Shown here in pieces: positions 25,916 to 35,084 of a DNA stretch of 64,000 nucleotides. The number at the start of each line of letters is the position of its first letter. Within the stretch, counting starts at the first letter, position 1. Below the pieces are notes generated by a model. The model did not search any database. It was not told where the DNA came from and was given only the letters and a program-made list of their open reading frames with translations. Location: contig JAEXOY010000013.1 in assembly GCA_023439045.1 (NCBI GenBank), forward strand, positions 45,842 to 109,841, written 5' to 3'. The stretch comes from Bacillota bacterium. Lineage in GTDB: Bacteria > Bacillota > Clostridia > Acetivibrionales > DSM-1351. The translations under genes and the position numbers were made by a program.

Positions 25916-28900
25916 TCACTTACCTGCCTTGGCTTTCTCCCAGTGAGCATAAAGCGTTTGATCCGCCTTTTGCTTAAATAATGTAGTAGCCGTAATCAAA
26001 CTACCTTTTGCAGCATTTGTATACCAGCCTTTAAATACATATCCGCTTCGTTCTGCAGGAAGAAGTTCACCATAGGTACCACCATAAGCGACTGATTTTG
26101 GGTCTAAAGGCTTACCTCCTCCATTGGTATCAAATGAAATCTTATAGGTTGCAACTTTCCCTACAAGTAACTCATCTCCACTCAAAGTTATTGGTATATC
26201 ATTCCAGTCATTACAGTTCTGTGGCACACCGATTTTCATTAAGCTATCTAACGTCACCCTTGGAGAGATAGTCGCAAGCTTATACCCATTTCCTAAACTG
26301 ATAGGCTCTGCCTTATATATGACATTAATATATGTATTATCTATAGGAACTAACTTTAATCCATAATACATTGACAACTGTCCCTGGAATGTGACTTCTG
26401 AAAGTTTGTTTGATTTCCCCATATAAATAAAGAGCATAACCCCATCAATATTTTTAAAAGTAGCTTTTGAGGATGCTGTCAATGCTAGACGCCCTTCATA
26501 AGAGGATAATCTTTCAATCTGTTTCAAATCCCCATCAACACGTAGAATAGCCACCTCATACTTATATGTATCCCCCTTCAGACAATTGTATTTATCCACT
26601 TCTACATTAATACCAATACCAATTGTCAGATGATAAATATTTATAAAGTCTCCAGATACTCTGGCAAACTCCTTTATTTGAATATCTGTTTTACCCTTAA
26701 TGCCGTTTCCATCAAAAGCTTTTGCAGTTATAACACATTGATATAGTGTGGTTTTGTAACCATTACCATAATACGCGATTACTCCGTCTGGTTTCTGACT
26801 TTTCAATTCAATATCTTTGAATATAACTTCTGAATTAGCACTTATTTTGCTTGCTACTGCTATTGATGTATAATTATTGCACCCTTCATTATCATTCCAC
26901 CCCATTACTTTACCGCATATCATAATTTCTTTTGCATAGGATGAAAAGGTTATTTGATTCTCATTTCTGTTATCGCCAACTATAATTTTATAATAAGCCT
27001 TCTTGTCCTTTACCTTGTCCATGGCAACTTTAATATCCTCAAAGCTCTTATACAAACCAAGACTTTTAGCGTTTGTACCCTCATTTAAATTATCTTTGGA
27101 AGAATAGGAATATACCTTTAAGGTTTTTCTTGCTTCCTCCTGGACTGTAATGACACAGCTTGCCGACACTCCGCTTCCATCAACAGCCTCAGCGGTTATA
27201 GTAGCAGTTCCGCCTCCTACAACCTTTAGCTTACCCTCACTATCTACTGCTACTACGCTGCGGTTGGAGGTAAACCATCCGATTCTCGGATTGCTTGCCG
27301 TTTTTGCATTGGATACACTCGCCTTTAACTGATATGTATCTCCAACCTTTAGCTGCAATTTTGAATTGTTTATTTTTATACCCTTGACTTCCTCTTTAAT
27401 AGGCGTAGCACTCATGTATCTCTGTAACAGCTGTAACCTTGCTTTATTGCAAGGATACCCTTCCTGAATTACGGTGTCCTTATACCCATCATATAAAAAT
27501 CCATAATTTGTTGTCATGGCAAAAACCTGCCATCCAATCTTATTCTTTTGCAAATAGCTTAATAATGTATCATAAGCCTTAAGTGCATATTCCTCCTTGG
27601 TATATGAAATAATACCAAATTCGCCACATAAAAAATCCACTTTATCAGTTGCCGATGTGCGAAGTTTTAAGAAATCATCAAAAATATAGGAATACCATGC
27701 ATCCTCAATGCCCCTTGCTGCGTCATTGCCAATATATGAATCAGAAGTATAGCTTCCATCATTATTCACTGTCAGGGTATGCCCTCTAGTATCCCCATGC
27801 TCTGAACCATATGGTAGTCCTGTTACATAAAATTCTGTTATCTTCCCACTTGGTTTTGTAATCGCTAAGTTCTTCATTGAAAAATTTGCATAGCCCCCAC
27901 CAATAGGGTTAGCATACAACACAAAACTCTTTGCATCTACATTGGTTGTTATATCAATGGTACCCACATAATTGCTACTCACGCTTTCACTTTTAACCAC
28001 ATTCGCTGCCGAACCGTCCAAATCAAGCGCAAATTCTACCTTGCCGCCATCCGTGAATATAGAATTAACCTCAACACTAACCTTCGTTCCTGCCGGAAAA
28101 TCCCCTTTTATTGTAAGCGGAATATATTTAGAATCCACCTTACTGTATACCAAATTATCTATAATCGGAATGGGCCAGGTTCCCTGGTATTTTAGCGGAG
28201 GCACTCCTGCATAGGTATTAGAACATAATAACTGTGGATCATAAATATGAACGGATTGTGCTATTTTATCATCTTGTAATCCGTTAAAAGGAACGCGGTG
28301 TAAATACGAATCAGTAATAATCAGGCGATCACTGTCGATGCTTTTAATACCCTCCGTCAATTTAGAAATAAAGCCCTCCCAGAATACTTCATCTCCTATA
28401 AAGACACCATCTTTATCATCATCAACCGGATAAGGTTCATTGAACAGGTTGAAGCTCAGTATATTGTTAGGTATATTCTGATATCGCTTTGCGAACATCT
28501 TCCAGTATCGTAATGCAAGCTCCTGTTCATTTTTATCACTTGCAATATCACGAATCAATACTCCATTTGTAGAACATCCCCACCCTGGTAACACATGCAT
28601 ATCCAGCATAATGTGCACATTGTATTTTGCACCCCATTTAATCAGATCATCAATATTGTTAAGCTGTTGCTCAATTATCATCTCCTCATCATAATATGAT
28701 GAGATCATACGATAACCAATCATCGCCCTTACACAATTAAAGCCCATTTCAGACAAATATCTGATCTGATTTTCGGAGTATACATGAATTGTAGATCCGT
28801 TATTCTCACTAGCGTCATTTATCAAATCTTTACCCGTAAGATTTACTCCTGCCCAATAAGGCAAGTTATTATAGGAAGCCTGTGGAAGAGTCGATTTATT

Positions 28901-29758
28901 TATATAAGACTGCATTTCTTTCGAAATTGGCAGCACCGGTATATCCTCGAGTGATAACAACTTTGGCGGCTCTGAGTTATATAAACGATAAACTGCTTTA
29001 ATACCATCTTCAGTGGTTGTTTGTTCCTGTGGCAAAAAGTATACCTTTGTGTCATTGTGCATTCCTGCTGTCATGATTCTATTTCCGTTCTTATCCACGG
29101 TACCACTGGCAAAATAAACTGCATAGTTACCGGAATCTTCCCACCGATATCCACCATAATTCACAAAATCTTGTTCATAATTATCCCTATCAAAGCCTAT
29201 CATCCTGGCTATCTGCCATATAAGCTCTGCTGTTTCCTGTCTGTTTATTCCCTCTGAACCCGCACTTTTTCGGAAGGTACTATAGTCTTTCAGCATTTGT
29301 TTCAGTCCTGGAATATTTAAATCAATATATCCATAATCAGGATGACCATTGAGAATTAAATCCTTATTTGTTACATTATACACTGTATGTAGAGTTTTTT
29401 TGCTCAGATCTAACTGTCCTTTAGAACCATATGTACCCGAACGATCATACGACTTCAAAATGATGTCTTCATTCTTCAGGATATCCTCTACCTTTGCCCC
29501 CAGCTTTTTCTCCAACAACCGATCCAGCATATAACATAAATCCTTGCGGGATAATTTTGAATCCATTCTACCCGCAATCTGTGTTGTAATTAATCCTGCA
29601 TCTAGTGCTGCGGATATTTCATCTACCTCTTTAGGTGCTGTAGCTGCTGATGCGTAAAGAGAATTGTTATAAGGCAAATTTAAAACCCATCCAAACGACA
29701 TAACAATTACTAATATTACCACTAACAAAATTCTGCATGAAAAAATCCCTTTTCTCAT
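25916..29758 (-). CDS. large secreted GH5 endoglucanase-type enzyme with Big_2 and Listeria/Bacteroides repeat domains
   Basis: A 1280-residue exported glycanase. It has a signal peptide (about 1-40, KGIFSCRILLVVILVIVM), an SLH-like helical region (about 45-200), then a GH5 barrel (about 300-785) with the acid/base Glu441 in NLFNEPYPV and the nucleophile Glu713 in DFLCGEFGIISY. The barrel is split by a beta-rich insert of about 130 residues (about 545-680) resembling a carbohydrate-binding module. A Big_2 Ig-like domain follows (about 793-880; KLQLKVGDTYQLKASV), then an unassigned beta-helix-like region (about 890-1190) and a C-terminal Listeria/Bacteroides repeat (YVFKGWYTNAAKG; TLYAHWEK). 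The ATG at 29758 after AAAAGGAG is preferred. Probable substrates are beta-1,4-glucans or mannans; this is not proven. Confidence 0.87.
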   Translation of the reverse strand: MRKGIFSCRILLVVILVIVMSFGWVLNLPYNNSLYASAATAPKEVDEISAALDAGLITTQIAGRMDSKLSRKDLCYMLDRLLEKKLGAKVEDILKNEDIILKSYDRSGTYGSKGQLDLSKKTLHTVYNVTNKDLILNGHPDYGYIDLNIPGLKQMLKDYSTFRKSAGSEGINRQETAELIWQIARMIGFDRDNYEQDFVNYGGYRWEDSGNYAVYFASGTVDKNGNRIMTAGMHNDTKVYFLPQEQTTTEDGIKAVYRLYNSEPPKLLSLEDIPVLPISKEMQSYINKSTLPQASYNNLPYWAGVNLTGKDLINDASENNGSTIHVYSENQIRYLSEMGFNCVRAMIGYRMISSYYDEEMIIEQQLNNIDDLIKWGAKYNVHIMLDMHVLPGWGCSTNGVLIRDIASDKNEQELALRYWKMFAKRYQNIPNNILSFNLFNEPYPVDDDKDGVFIGDEVFWEGFISKLTEGIKSIDSDRLIITDSYLHRVPFNGLQDDKIAQSVHIYDPQLLCSNTYAGVPPLKYQGTWPIPIIDNLVYSKVDSKYIPLTIKGDFPAGTKVSVEVNSIFTDGGKVEFALDLDGSAANVVKSESVSSNYVGTIDITTNVDAKSFVLYANPIGGGYANFSMKNLAITKPSGKITEFYVTGLPYGSEHGDTRGHTLTVNNDGSYTSDSYIGNDAARGIEDAWYSYIFDDFLKLRTSATDKVDFLCGEFGIISYTKEEYALKAYDTLLSYLQKNKIGWQVFAMTTNYGFLYDGYKDTVIQEGYPCNKARLQLLQRYMSATPIKEEVKGIKINNSKLQLKVGDTYQLKASVSNAKTASNPRIGWFTSNRSVVAVDSEGKLKVVGGGTATITAEAVDGSGVSASCVITVQEEARKTLKVYSYSSKDNLNEGTNAKSLGLYKSFEDIKVAMDKVKDKKAYYKIIVGDNRNENQITFSSYAKEIMICGKVMGWNDNEGCNNYTSIAVASKISANSEVIFKDIELKSQKPDGVIAYYGNGYKTTLYQCVITAKAFDGNGIKGKTDIQIKEFARVSGDFINIYHLTIGIGINVEVDKYNCLKGDTYKYEVAILRVDGDLKQIERLSSYEGRLALTASSKATFKNIDGVMLFIYMGKSNKLSEVTFQGQLSMYYGLKLVPIDNTYINVIYKAEPISLGNGYKLATISPRVTLDSLMKIGVPQNCNDWNDIPITLSGDELLVGKVATYKISFDTNGGGKPLDPKSVAYGGTYGELLPAERSGYVFKGWYTNAAKGSLITATTLFKQKADQTLYAHWEKAKAGK

Positions 29759-29934
29759 CTTTTTAGCTCCTTTTGTATAGATATAGTTAAAGTGCTGTTT
29801 CATATCTGATACGCAATTGATTATTTAGTTATGTTTTATTAGTTATCCTAATTTTAACACTAATATATTATTATGTCTAATTTGGGTATTGCTGCTGCAG
29901 ATCATGATATGGTGAAAAGAATTACATATCATAA

Positions 29935-29972
29935 CAAATAAAATAGAGATGATACCAATATGTACCATCTCT
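29935..29972 (-). terminator. probable greA terminator
   Basis: On the minus strand AGAGATGGTAC pairs with GTATCATCTCT (one G-A mismatch), then ATTTTATTTGTT. It lies about 140 bp after the greA stop, beyond the palindromic element. Confidence 0.6.
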
Positions 29973-30004
29973 CTAATTACAAAAGACTTGGCTGAATCCC
30001 ATTA

Positions 30005-30078
30005 TGTGACCTCCCATAAGTTAGATTTTGGGATCTAACTTATAGAGGGCACATCAAGTATATAATGTGCCCTCTTTT
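30005..30078. mobile_element. palindromic remnant resembling IS3-type insertion sequence ends
   Basis: TGTGACCTCCCATAAGTTAGAT faces ATCTAACTTATAGAGGGCACA across TTTGGG, forming an inverted repeat with an 11-bp perfect core (30016-30026/30033-30043). The outer GAGGGCACAT (30045-30054) is itself inverted as ATGTGCCCTC (30065-30074), then TTTT. Ends of the form TGTGCCCTC-N-ATAAGTTAGA resemble IS3-family termini. No transposase is present, so this is a solo end or a miniature element; the second hairpin could also terminate transcription. Confidence 0.45.
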
Positions 30079-30110
30079 GTATACTAAAATATTTTTATAC
30101 TTGCTATTCC

Positions 30111-30575
30111 CTACAAAATCTCCAAAACCTGTACGTTATACTTTCCACTTGGGGCATCTACTTCCGCTATTTCTCCGACTTTCTTGCCCAACAAAGCCTT
30201 TCCTAAATCTGATTCAACACTAATATGCATTTTAGCAACATCAACGTCCATTGTTGTTACTAGAGTTACTGTATCCTCTTCTTCAAAATCTATAAACTTA
30301 ATTTTAGCTTTACTATTTATACCTAAGGCTGTTTTATCGTCAGGTGTTTCTTTAACTATAACAGCATTCGCAATAATTGTATGTATTTGCTGAATCCTGT
30401 TGTCATTGTTGTTGTAGCGTTCACAGGCTTCTTTGTATTCGGCATTTTCGGATCTATCCCCATGGGCAGCAGCTTCTAATTTGTCCTTTGCTATTTCAGC
30501 CCTTTTTACTGTCATTCTATATTCAAGCTCTTCTTTCAGTTTTTGAATGTTCTCTTCAGTAAGTGTATGCTTCAT
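30111..30575 (-). CDS. greA: transcription elongation factor GreA
   Basis: A 154-residue factor that stimulates RNA cleavage by backtracked RNA polymerase. The N-terminal antiparallel coiled coil (about 5-75) carries the tip acidic residues in HGDRSENAEYKEA, and the C-terminal FKBP-like domain (about 80-154) contains GKALLGKKVGEIAEVDAPSG. Length agrees with the family (about 158). The ATG at 30575 follows TTGGAGG at 8 bp; an in-frame start six codons upstream is not supported. Many clostridia carry more than one GreA-like protein; this copy stands alone, away from lysS, and could be a paralogue. Confidence 0.93.
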   Translation of the reverse strand: MKHTLTEENIQKLKEELEYRMTVKRAEIAKDKLEAAAHGDRSENAEYKEACERYNNNDNRIQQIHTIIANAVIVKETPDDKTALGINSKAKIKFIDFEEEDTVTLVTTMDVDVAKMHISVESDLGKALLGKKVGEIAEVDAPSGKYNVQVLEIL

Positions 30576-30674
30576 TATAATATCCTCCAACAAAGTTAAA
30601 AAAATATGTAATTAATTTTATTTATTATTGTCTATTATAACTTAATACAAATATTTCCGACAGGGTTAAATAGT

Positions 30675-31583
30675 TTATTTTATTAGTTTTAGCCAAATTT
30701 CCATGCTTGTAGTGTTAGGAGAATGGCTTTTATATCTTTCAATACAAAACGGCTCAGTGAGTAATTTGTGATTTGGCAGCCATGTGTTATAGATGTACTG
30801 CTGAGCTTTATAGAGAGCGTCCATTACAAGAGCCTCGAAGTTTTCAGCTTCAAATGAACAAACTAAGTACTCTCCGGGTATCATTTCCCAGCTCGTATAG
30901 CCTTCTAGTACTTCTCCCTGGCTTGACACGGCACCAGCAAAATAACTAAAGTACCCCTCCTCTGAACCCTGAGAAGTTACTCCTATCTCTTCATTATCTA
31001 CCGCATCAAAACCTAGCGTAGTTTCTTTTTCATTGTGAAAGAGCTTCCAAAGAGAATCCAACGGATCCTCCCCTGATTCTATTCCAAGTCCATTTATTAA
31101 TTGAACTGGATATTCTTTTTTAATACCAGTATAATATATGGATTCTGTAATTACCTGTCGGTTTATTTCTAGAATAATTCCATCAGTAATTAAGGGTACA
31201 CCTTCATCGATTAAGGTGTAGTGTAGTAAGAGTTCTGGTTTTGTCATTCGGTTAAGCACACGAGGACTTTTTCGGTAATCTTCAGGAGTCATCCCAAATG
31301 TTGTCTTAAAAGTCCGCGAGAAGTGTTCATGAGAAGTAAATCCTAGTTCCAGAGCAATGTCTAAAATCCTCTTGTCCCTTTCAAGTAAGCTTTCAGTTGC
31401 CTTTGCCATCCTGCGTAGCTTTATATACTCGGCCACTGGTTTTCTTACCAAGCGGCTGAATAGACGCTGAAAATAAAAGGGCGATAAAGAAGCCATTTTG
31501 GCTAGATTCTCAATATTAACTTCTTCGCTAATATGATCCTCAATATATTCGATTGTTTGTTGTACTTGTTCCCACGCGTGCAT
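30675..31583 (-). CDS. AraC-family regulator with GyrI-like effector domain
   Basis: A 302-residue transcription factor. The N-terminal 100 residues form the two-HTH AraC DNA-binding domain (IENLAKMASLSPFYFQRLF; the second helix-turn-helix IALELGFTSHEHFSRTFK, then FGMTPEDYRK). The C-terminal half (about 125-302) is a GyrI/SoxS-Rob-type small-molecule-binding domain (YYTGIKKEYPV, YTSWEMIPGEYLVCSFEA, YNTWLPNHKL, IERYK). Such proteins bind drugs or metabolites and activate resistance genes. The ATG at 31583 follows AAAAGGAGG. No obvious divergently transcribed target is adjacent. Confidence 0.92.
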   Translation of the reverse strand: MHAWEQVQQTIEYIEDHISEEVNIENLAKMASLSPFYFQRLFSRLVRKPVAEYIKLRRMAKATESLLERDKRILDIALELGFTSHEHFSRTFKTTFGMTPEDYRKSPRVLNRMTKPELLLHYTLIDEGVPLITDGIILEINRQVITESIYYTGIKKEYPVQLINGLGIESGEDPLDSLWKLFHNEKETTLGFDAVDNEEIGVTSQGSEEGYFSYFAGAVSSQGEVLEGYTSWEMIPGEYLVCSFEAENFEALVMDALYKAQQYIYNTWLPNHKLLTEPFCIERYKSHSPNTTSMEIWLKLIK

Positions 31584-31692
31584 ATATAGCACCTCCTTTT
31601 CATATAGAATAACATGAAAAAGCAGTATTCTCTTGACTGTAAATGCCTTGTATTGCTATTTAATAGAATTACATGACCTCTATAAATCAAAT

Positions 31693-32646
31693 CTATATAG
31701 TAATTAAGTGAATAACACGATCGTGTTCTTCTATAAACTTTTTAAGACCTTCATAGGAAATCCATACCGTAGCAGTATTATCATTTGGATGAAACCCAAG
31801 CCTATTCTTCTTTGCTAAATCATTGTCTATCACTACTTCTACAGCTTTTGTATTATCATTAATAATCGCTAATGGAGATACTTCCCCTTTATGAAGCTGC
31901 AAGTATTGATATAGTCTTTCTTCCGATGCAAAACCCAATCTTGTGCAATTTAATTGATTCTGAATAGCCTTCAGATCAGCTTTTTTATCCTTATCTAGTA
32001 CTACTATGAAATGTCTTTCTCCCTTTGCGTCCCTTAAGAACAAGTTCTTACAAACATCACCATGCTCAGTTATCTTTATTTCATCCATATCTTCAACTGT
32101 AAAAACAGCTTTATGATTCATAACCTCAAAATCAATATTTAAGGAATGTAGTACTTCAAAGACCTTTGCTTTTTGATTCATTATCGCTCTCATATTATCT
32201 TTCTCCAGATATAGCAACGTTAATTTATCAGTAATTTTACTTCTTTTAAACTCTTTGTACCCCAGTTTGTTATATAAATAAAGGTTTTTATTGCTTTTTT
32301 CACCTGTGAACACCTCATATTTATTACAGTTCTTAAATAATTCTTCTATAGATACCATGAGTTTTGTTCCTATTCCTCTGTTTTCAAAGTCCGGATGCAC
32401 AATGAGTCGTCCAATATTGCATACCCCGTCCTTTTCATTTGCTCTTACTGACCCAACAATTTTATTATCTTTTGTAGCTTTCAAAAATACCGAATTTTTG
32501 AATTCATTAGCTATACTTTCAATAGTTTGCATAAGAGGTGGAATTGTGTAGTCATTATTTATTTTTGCTTCACTTAAAAATGCATTTTTCTGCAAATCAA
32601 GTATCTCTACTAAATCCTCTTCTAATGCTTTTTCAATTCTTAACAT
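31693..32646 (-). CDS. fusion of GNAT acetyltransferase and YbaK/ProX-type aminoacyl-tRNA deacylase
   Basis: A 317-residue two-domain protein. Residues 1-150 are a GNAT N-acetyltransferase with the acetyl-CoA-binding motif in IGRLIVHPDFENRGIGTKLM and a terminal LYLYNKLGYKEF. Residues 155-317 match the YbaK/PrdX family of trans-editing deacylases that hydrolyse mischarged Ala- or Cys-tRNA(Pro): NHKAVFTVEDMDEI, HGDVCKNLFLRDAKGERH, VVLDKDKKADLKAI, TRLGFASEERL. The two parts are joined directly. Each domain is usually encoded alone, so joint function in tRNA or amino-acid detoxification is inferred. The ATG at 32646 follows TTTGGAGG; an upstream TTG is less likely. Confidence 0.88.
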   Translation of the reverse strand: MLRIEKALEEDLVEILDLQKNAFLSEAKINNDYTIPPLMQTIESIANEFKNSVFLKATKDNKIVGSVRANEKDGVCNIGRLIVHPDFENRGIGTKLMVSIEELFKNCNKYEVFTGEKSNKNLYLYNKLGYKEFKRSKITDKLTLLYLEKDNMRAIMNQKAKVFEVLHSLNIDFEVMNHKAVFTVEDMDEIKITEHGDVCKNLFLRDAKGERHFIVVLDKDKKADLKAIQNQLNCTRLGFASEERLYQYLQLHKGEVSPLAIINDNTKAVEVVIDNDLAKKNRLGFHPNDNTATVWISYEGLKKFIEEHDRVIHLITI

Positions 32647-32795
32647 TATTCCTCCAAACGTCAATCTTTAATGAAAGATAGCATATTTTACTTAACGGTT
32701 GTCTTCTCGAAGTCTCCGCCGGTGTAACACATATAACAATAGGTATAGCAAGGACAGTACACCCTTTACAACTAACTAATATACATTTTTTATAC

Positions 32796-34163
32796 CTATG
32801 ATTTTGGTGGTGTATATTTCTCTATTGTTTTTACATATTCAAGCCAGGCGGCTGGATTAGCTTTTAAGTCACCAAAGTCTATGCGTGTTCCTTTTGGTTT
32901 TTTATCCTTTACTCCACCCAAAATATATATTTCACCATTAAATTCTACACTAGCAAATCTATTTCTTTCAGTTGACATGCTACTAGCTCTTGATTTCCAA
33001 GTGTTCGTGTCAGGATTGTATTCATCTACACAAATTTTATAGCTATTTTTTTCAGGATCCTCTTTAACATAAACAGCATAAATTCTATTATTAACTGCTT
33101 CAAGACTATCATTAAGTATTTGACTACTTGAAGTTGCTGTTTTTGTTGTCCAAATATCATTTTTGATATCATATACTTCTAGAGTCTGTGTAAAAGTAGT
33201 GCCATCATTATAATTTTTTTCAGATTCCCCCAAACAATATATTTTATCATTCAAAGCAGTAGCTGCAATAGTGTTTGTTCCTCTTTTCAAATTAGCTTTT
33301 ATTGACCATTTGCCTGAGCTAGGATCATATTCTTCTAAAGCATTAGTAGTATTTCCCGTCAAGCCATCAAATCCTCCTAGAATATAGATTTTACCATTTG
33401 TTGCAACAGCCCCACCTACTCTTTTGGTACTTAGTAGTTTTGTTTCTACAGTGCATTGATTATTTAATGGGTTGTACACTAGAATATCAGTAAAATTAAC
33501 CCCTATTATATAAATTAATTCTCCAATAGTGACCACCATGAAATCACCATCTGAATTACGCAATTCATATATTTCGTATTTATCCTTCCATGAATCTGCA
33601 ACTGGGTCATATTCCTTGACTTTACCATCGTTATGTATATATATTATTTTATTGCCCCATTTGACCGCTTTGTTAATATCGTTACATGACTGTGTAAATA
33701 TTATTGTAGAAGAACCAACGTATTTAATTGTTGAAAACTTTGTTTCATTTACAAATGGTGCTTCTTTTTTATAGCTCCACTTATCATAAATTCCTTGAGT
33801 AGAAGGTATTTCAGTCAGCTTCTTCATTATCTGCGTATTAGGATTGTCCAATATTACTTTAACTATAAGTGTTACTTTGGGTTTATATCCTGTTACTGTT
33901 CCCTTAAATGTATAAGTACCTACTTTGCTAGTGTCTAATGTTTTTTTATCCCATATTACTGATACCTTCTTGACCGTTTTATCACTCATAGTAGCTGTTA
34001 TAGTATTAGGTAACACATACTTTTGGTTAAGCTTTACAGTAGTACTTAAGTTTTGTATAGATACTATACTAGAACTTGCACTCAAAATGTTTCCAGGATA
34101 TAGATTTATTATCAGTAAAATTAATACCTGACAACATATCATCTTCTTAATAATTTTGTTCAT
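32796..34163 (-). CDS. secreted Kelch-repeat protein with Ig-like domain
   Basis: A 455-residue exported protein. It has a signal peptide (about 1-29), a bacterial Ig-like domain of the Big_4 type (about 38-105; NTITATMSDKTVKKVSVIWD, VGTYTFKGTVTGY) and five or six Kelch blades (about 140-455), with GGAVATNGKIYILGGFDG and RFASVEFNGEIYILGG as clear examples, interspersed with YDPSSGKW/YNPDTNTW turns. The domain forms a beta-propeller for carbohydrate or protein binding. The gene begins 38 bp after the attC-like element at 34202-34383, so it could be the terminal cassette of the array, although no matching attC-like site is visible after its stop. Confidence 0.87.
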   Translation of the reverse strand: MNKIIKKMICCQVLILLIINLYPGNILSASSSIVSIQNLSTTVKLNQKYVLPNTITATMSDKTVKKVSVIWDKKTLDTSKVGTYTFKGTVTGYKPKVTLIVKVILDNPNTQIMKKLTEIPSTQGIYDKWSYKKEAPFVNETKFSTIKYVGSSTIIFTQSCNDINKAVKWGNKIIYIHNDGKVKEYDPVADSWKDKYEIYELRNSDGDFMVVTIGELIYIIGVNFTDILVYNPLNNQCTVETKLLSTKRVGGAVATNGKIYILGGFDGLTGNTTNALEEYDPSSGKWSIKANLKRGTNTIAATALNDKIYCLGESEKNYNDGTTFTQTLEVYDIKNDIWTTKTATSSSQILNDSLEAVNNRIYAVYVKEDPEKNSYKICVDEYNPDTNTWKSRASSMSTERNRFASVEFNGEIYILGGVKDKKPKGTRIDFGDLKANPAAWLEYVKTIEKYTPPKS

Positions 34164-34201
34164 TATTTATATTCCTCCTCGTTTTATTAAAATATATTTC
34201 G

Positions 34202-34383
34202 CATAACGCTCAGCACTCCAAACCGCAAAAGATAGCGACAGTTCGACTCTGTGAGCGGAGTTTGGCTGGATCCACAAAAGCAACAACCCGCTCAAAAGCA
34301 CTCGCTATGCATTGCCTTTCTAATCTCTCAAAAACGGCACTTCCAATGGCGAAAGCCTTTGCGGGAGTGCACTTATTATGTGA
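34202..34383 (-). repeat. attC-like site A
   Basis: Read on the minus strand the left end is CACATAATAAGTGCACTCCCGCAAA and the right end TTTGCGGTTTGGAGTGCTGAGCGTTATGCG (each quoted in part). GCACTCC/GGAGTGC and CGCAAA/TTTGCG pair fully, and the outer CATAAT/GTTATG act as the R boxes. It follows the GNAT gene and precedes the Kelch gene. Confidence 0.7.
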
Positions 34384-34424
34384 TGTTGAGGCTAGCACTT
34401 AACCCTTAAACCACTTTTGCTTTA

Positions 34425-34841
34425 TTAAGAATATCTCATATAAACGCTTCTTTCCTTAAACCCAAGTGACTCCCAAAACGCTTTTCCTTGTTCATTCCAT
34501 ACCATAACTTCTATATCTATTGTCTTAACATTTAGTTCAGCAATTAACAAATCAAACATTCTTTTACCATAACCTTTTCGTCTTACCTCCCTTACTATAA
34601 AGAACTGTCTTAAATAGATAGGACTTTTCAAGTAATTAACTAAGGCGTACCCAATCACTTTATTTTCTAACTGAAATATGTAAGCATTATAATCAGAATG
34701 AATAAATCCATACATTCTTTCATTCAACTGATTAAGATTCATTGGATTATCATGTTTTTCATCTTCTATTAACTGCTTATTCATAATAGACAATAATTCT
34801 AAGTCATTATCAGTACAAAGCCTAATCAATAGCTTTTCCAT
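34425..34841 (-). CDS. GNAT family N-acetyltransferase (cassette gene)
   Basis: A 138-residue single-domain acetyltransferase. The acetyl-CoA-binding segment is REVRRKGYGKRMFDLLI (about 84-100), preceded by the beta-strand YLRQFFIV and followed by DIEVMVWNEQGKAFWESLGF, the usual C-terminal GNAT signature. The acceptor may be an amino acid, aminoglycoside or protein; it is not predictable. It is the fourth unit of the cassette array in transcription order, flanked by attC-like sites A and B. GNAT genes are among the most common integron cassettes. The ATG follows CAAAGGAG. Confidence 0.9.
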   Translation of the reverse strand: MEKLLIRLCTDNDLELLSIMNKQLIEDEKHDNPMNLNQLNERMYGFIHSDYNAYIFQLENKVIGYALVNYLKSPIYLRQFFIVREVRRKGYGKRMFDLLIAELNVKTIDIEVMVWNEQGKAFWESLGFKERSVYMRYS

Positions 34842-34881
34842 ATATACTCCTTTGGAGAATATTTATTAAATGCCCCAATTA

Positions 34882-35068
34882 TACATAATGCCCAGTATTC
34901 ATGAAACCCATGAATCGATGTGTCACCACGACACGGCGAATGGGCTTGGCAGGAGCCATCTGTGGCATGCGATAGAAACATCTACATAGGTACTTCTTTA
35001 ACAAAACCATCTGACACTGCTATACCTCCTTTCGGAAGTCCTGGGCGTGAAGGCATTTGTTATATGAA
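34882..35068 (-). repeat. attC-like site B (divergent)
   Basis: On the minus strand it opens with CATATAACAAATGCC (35068 side) and closes with GGGCATTATGTA (34882 side). The terminal boxes pair imperfectly, and its interior differs from sites A, C and D. It lies 16 bp after the stop of the preceding ORF. Confidence 0.6.
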
Positions 35069-35084
35069 GTGCGGACAACACTTC

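Larger units (their letters stand above)
29759..30110. other. intergenic region between GH5 gene and greA
   Basis: 352 bp holding the GH5 leader, a minus-strand terminator-like hairpin (29935-29972) and a palindromic insertion-sequence-end-like element (30005-30078). No gene is seen. Confidence 0.6.

Noticed and set aside
32690..32760. Possible fifth attC-like site after the Kelch gene (CATATAACAAT on the plus strand and a GTTAAGT on the minus strand)
   Set aside because: The boxes are in the wrong order and distance, and no L-box pairing or shared core could be found; only the single motif matches.
34210..34398. Open frame of 62 residues in the minus strand inside site A, and similar frames starting MTLRLCERS in sites C and D
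   Set aside because: They follow the repeated core of the attC-like elements and lack ribosome binding sites; they are by-products of the repeat.
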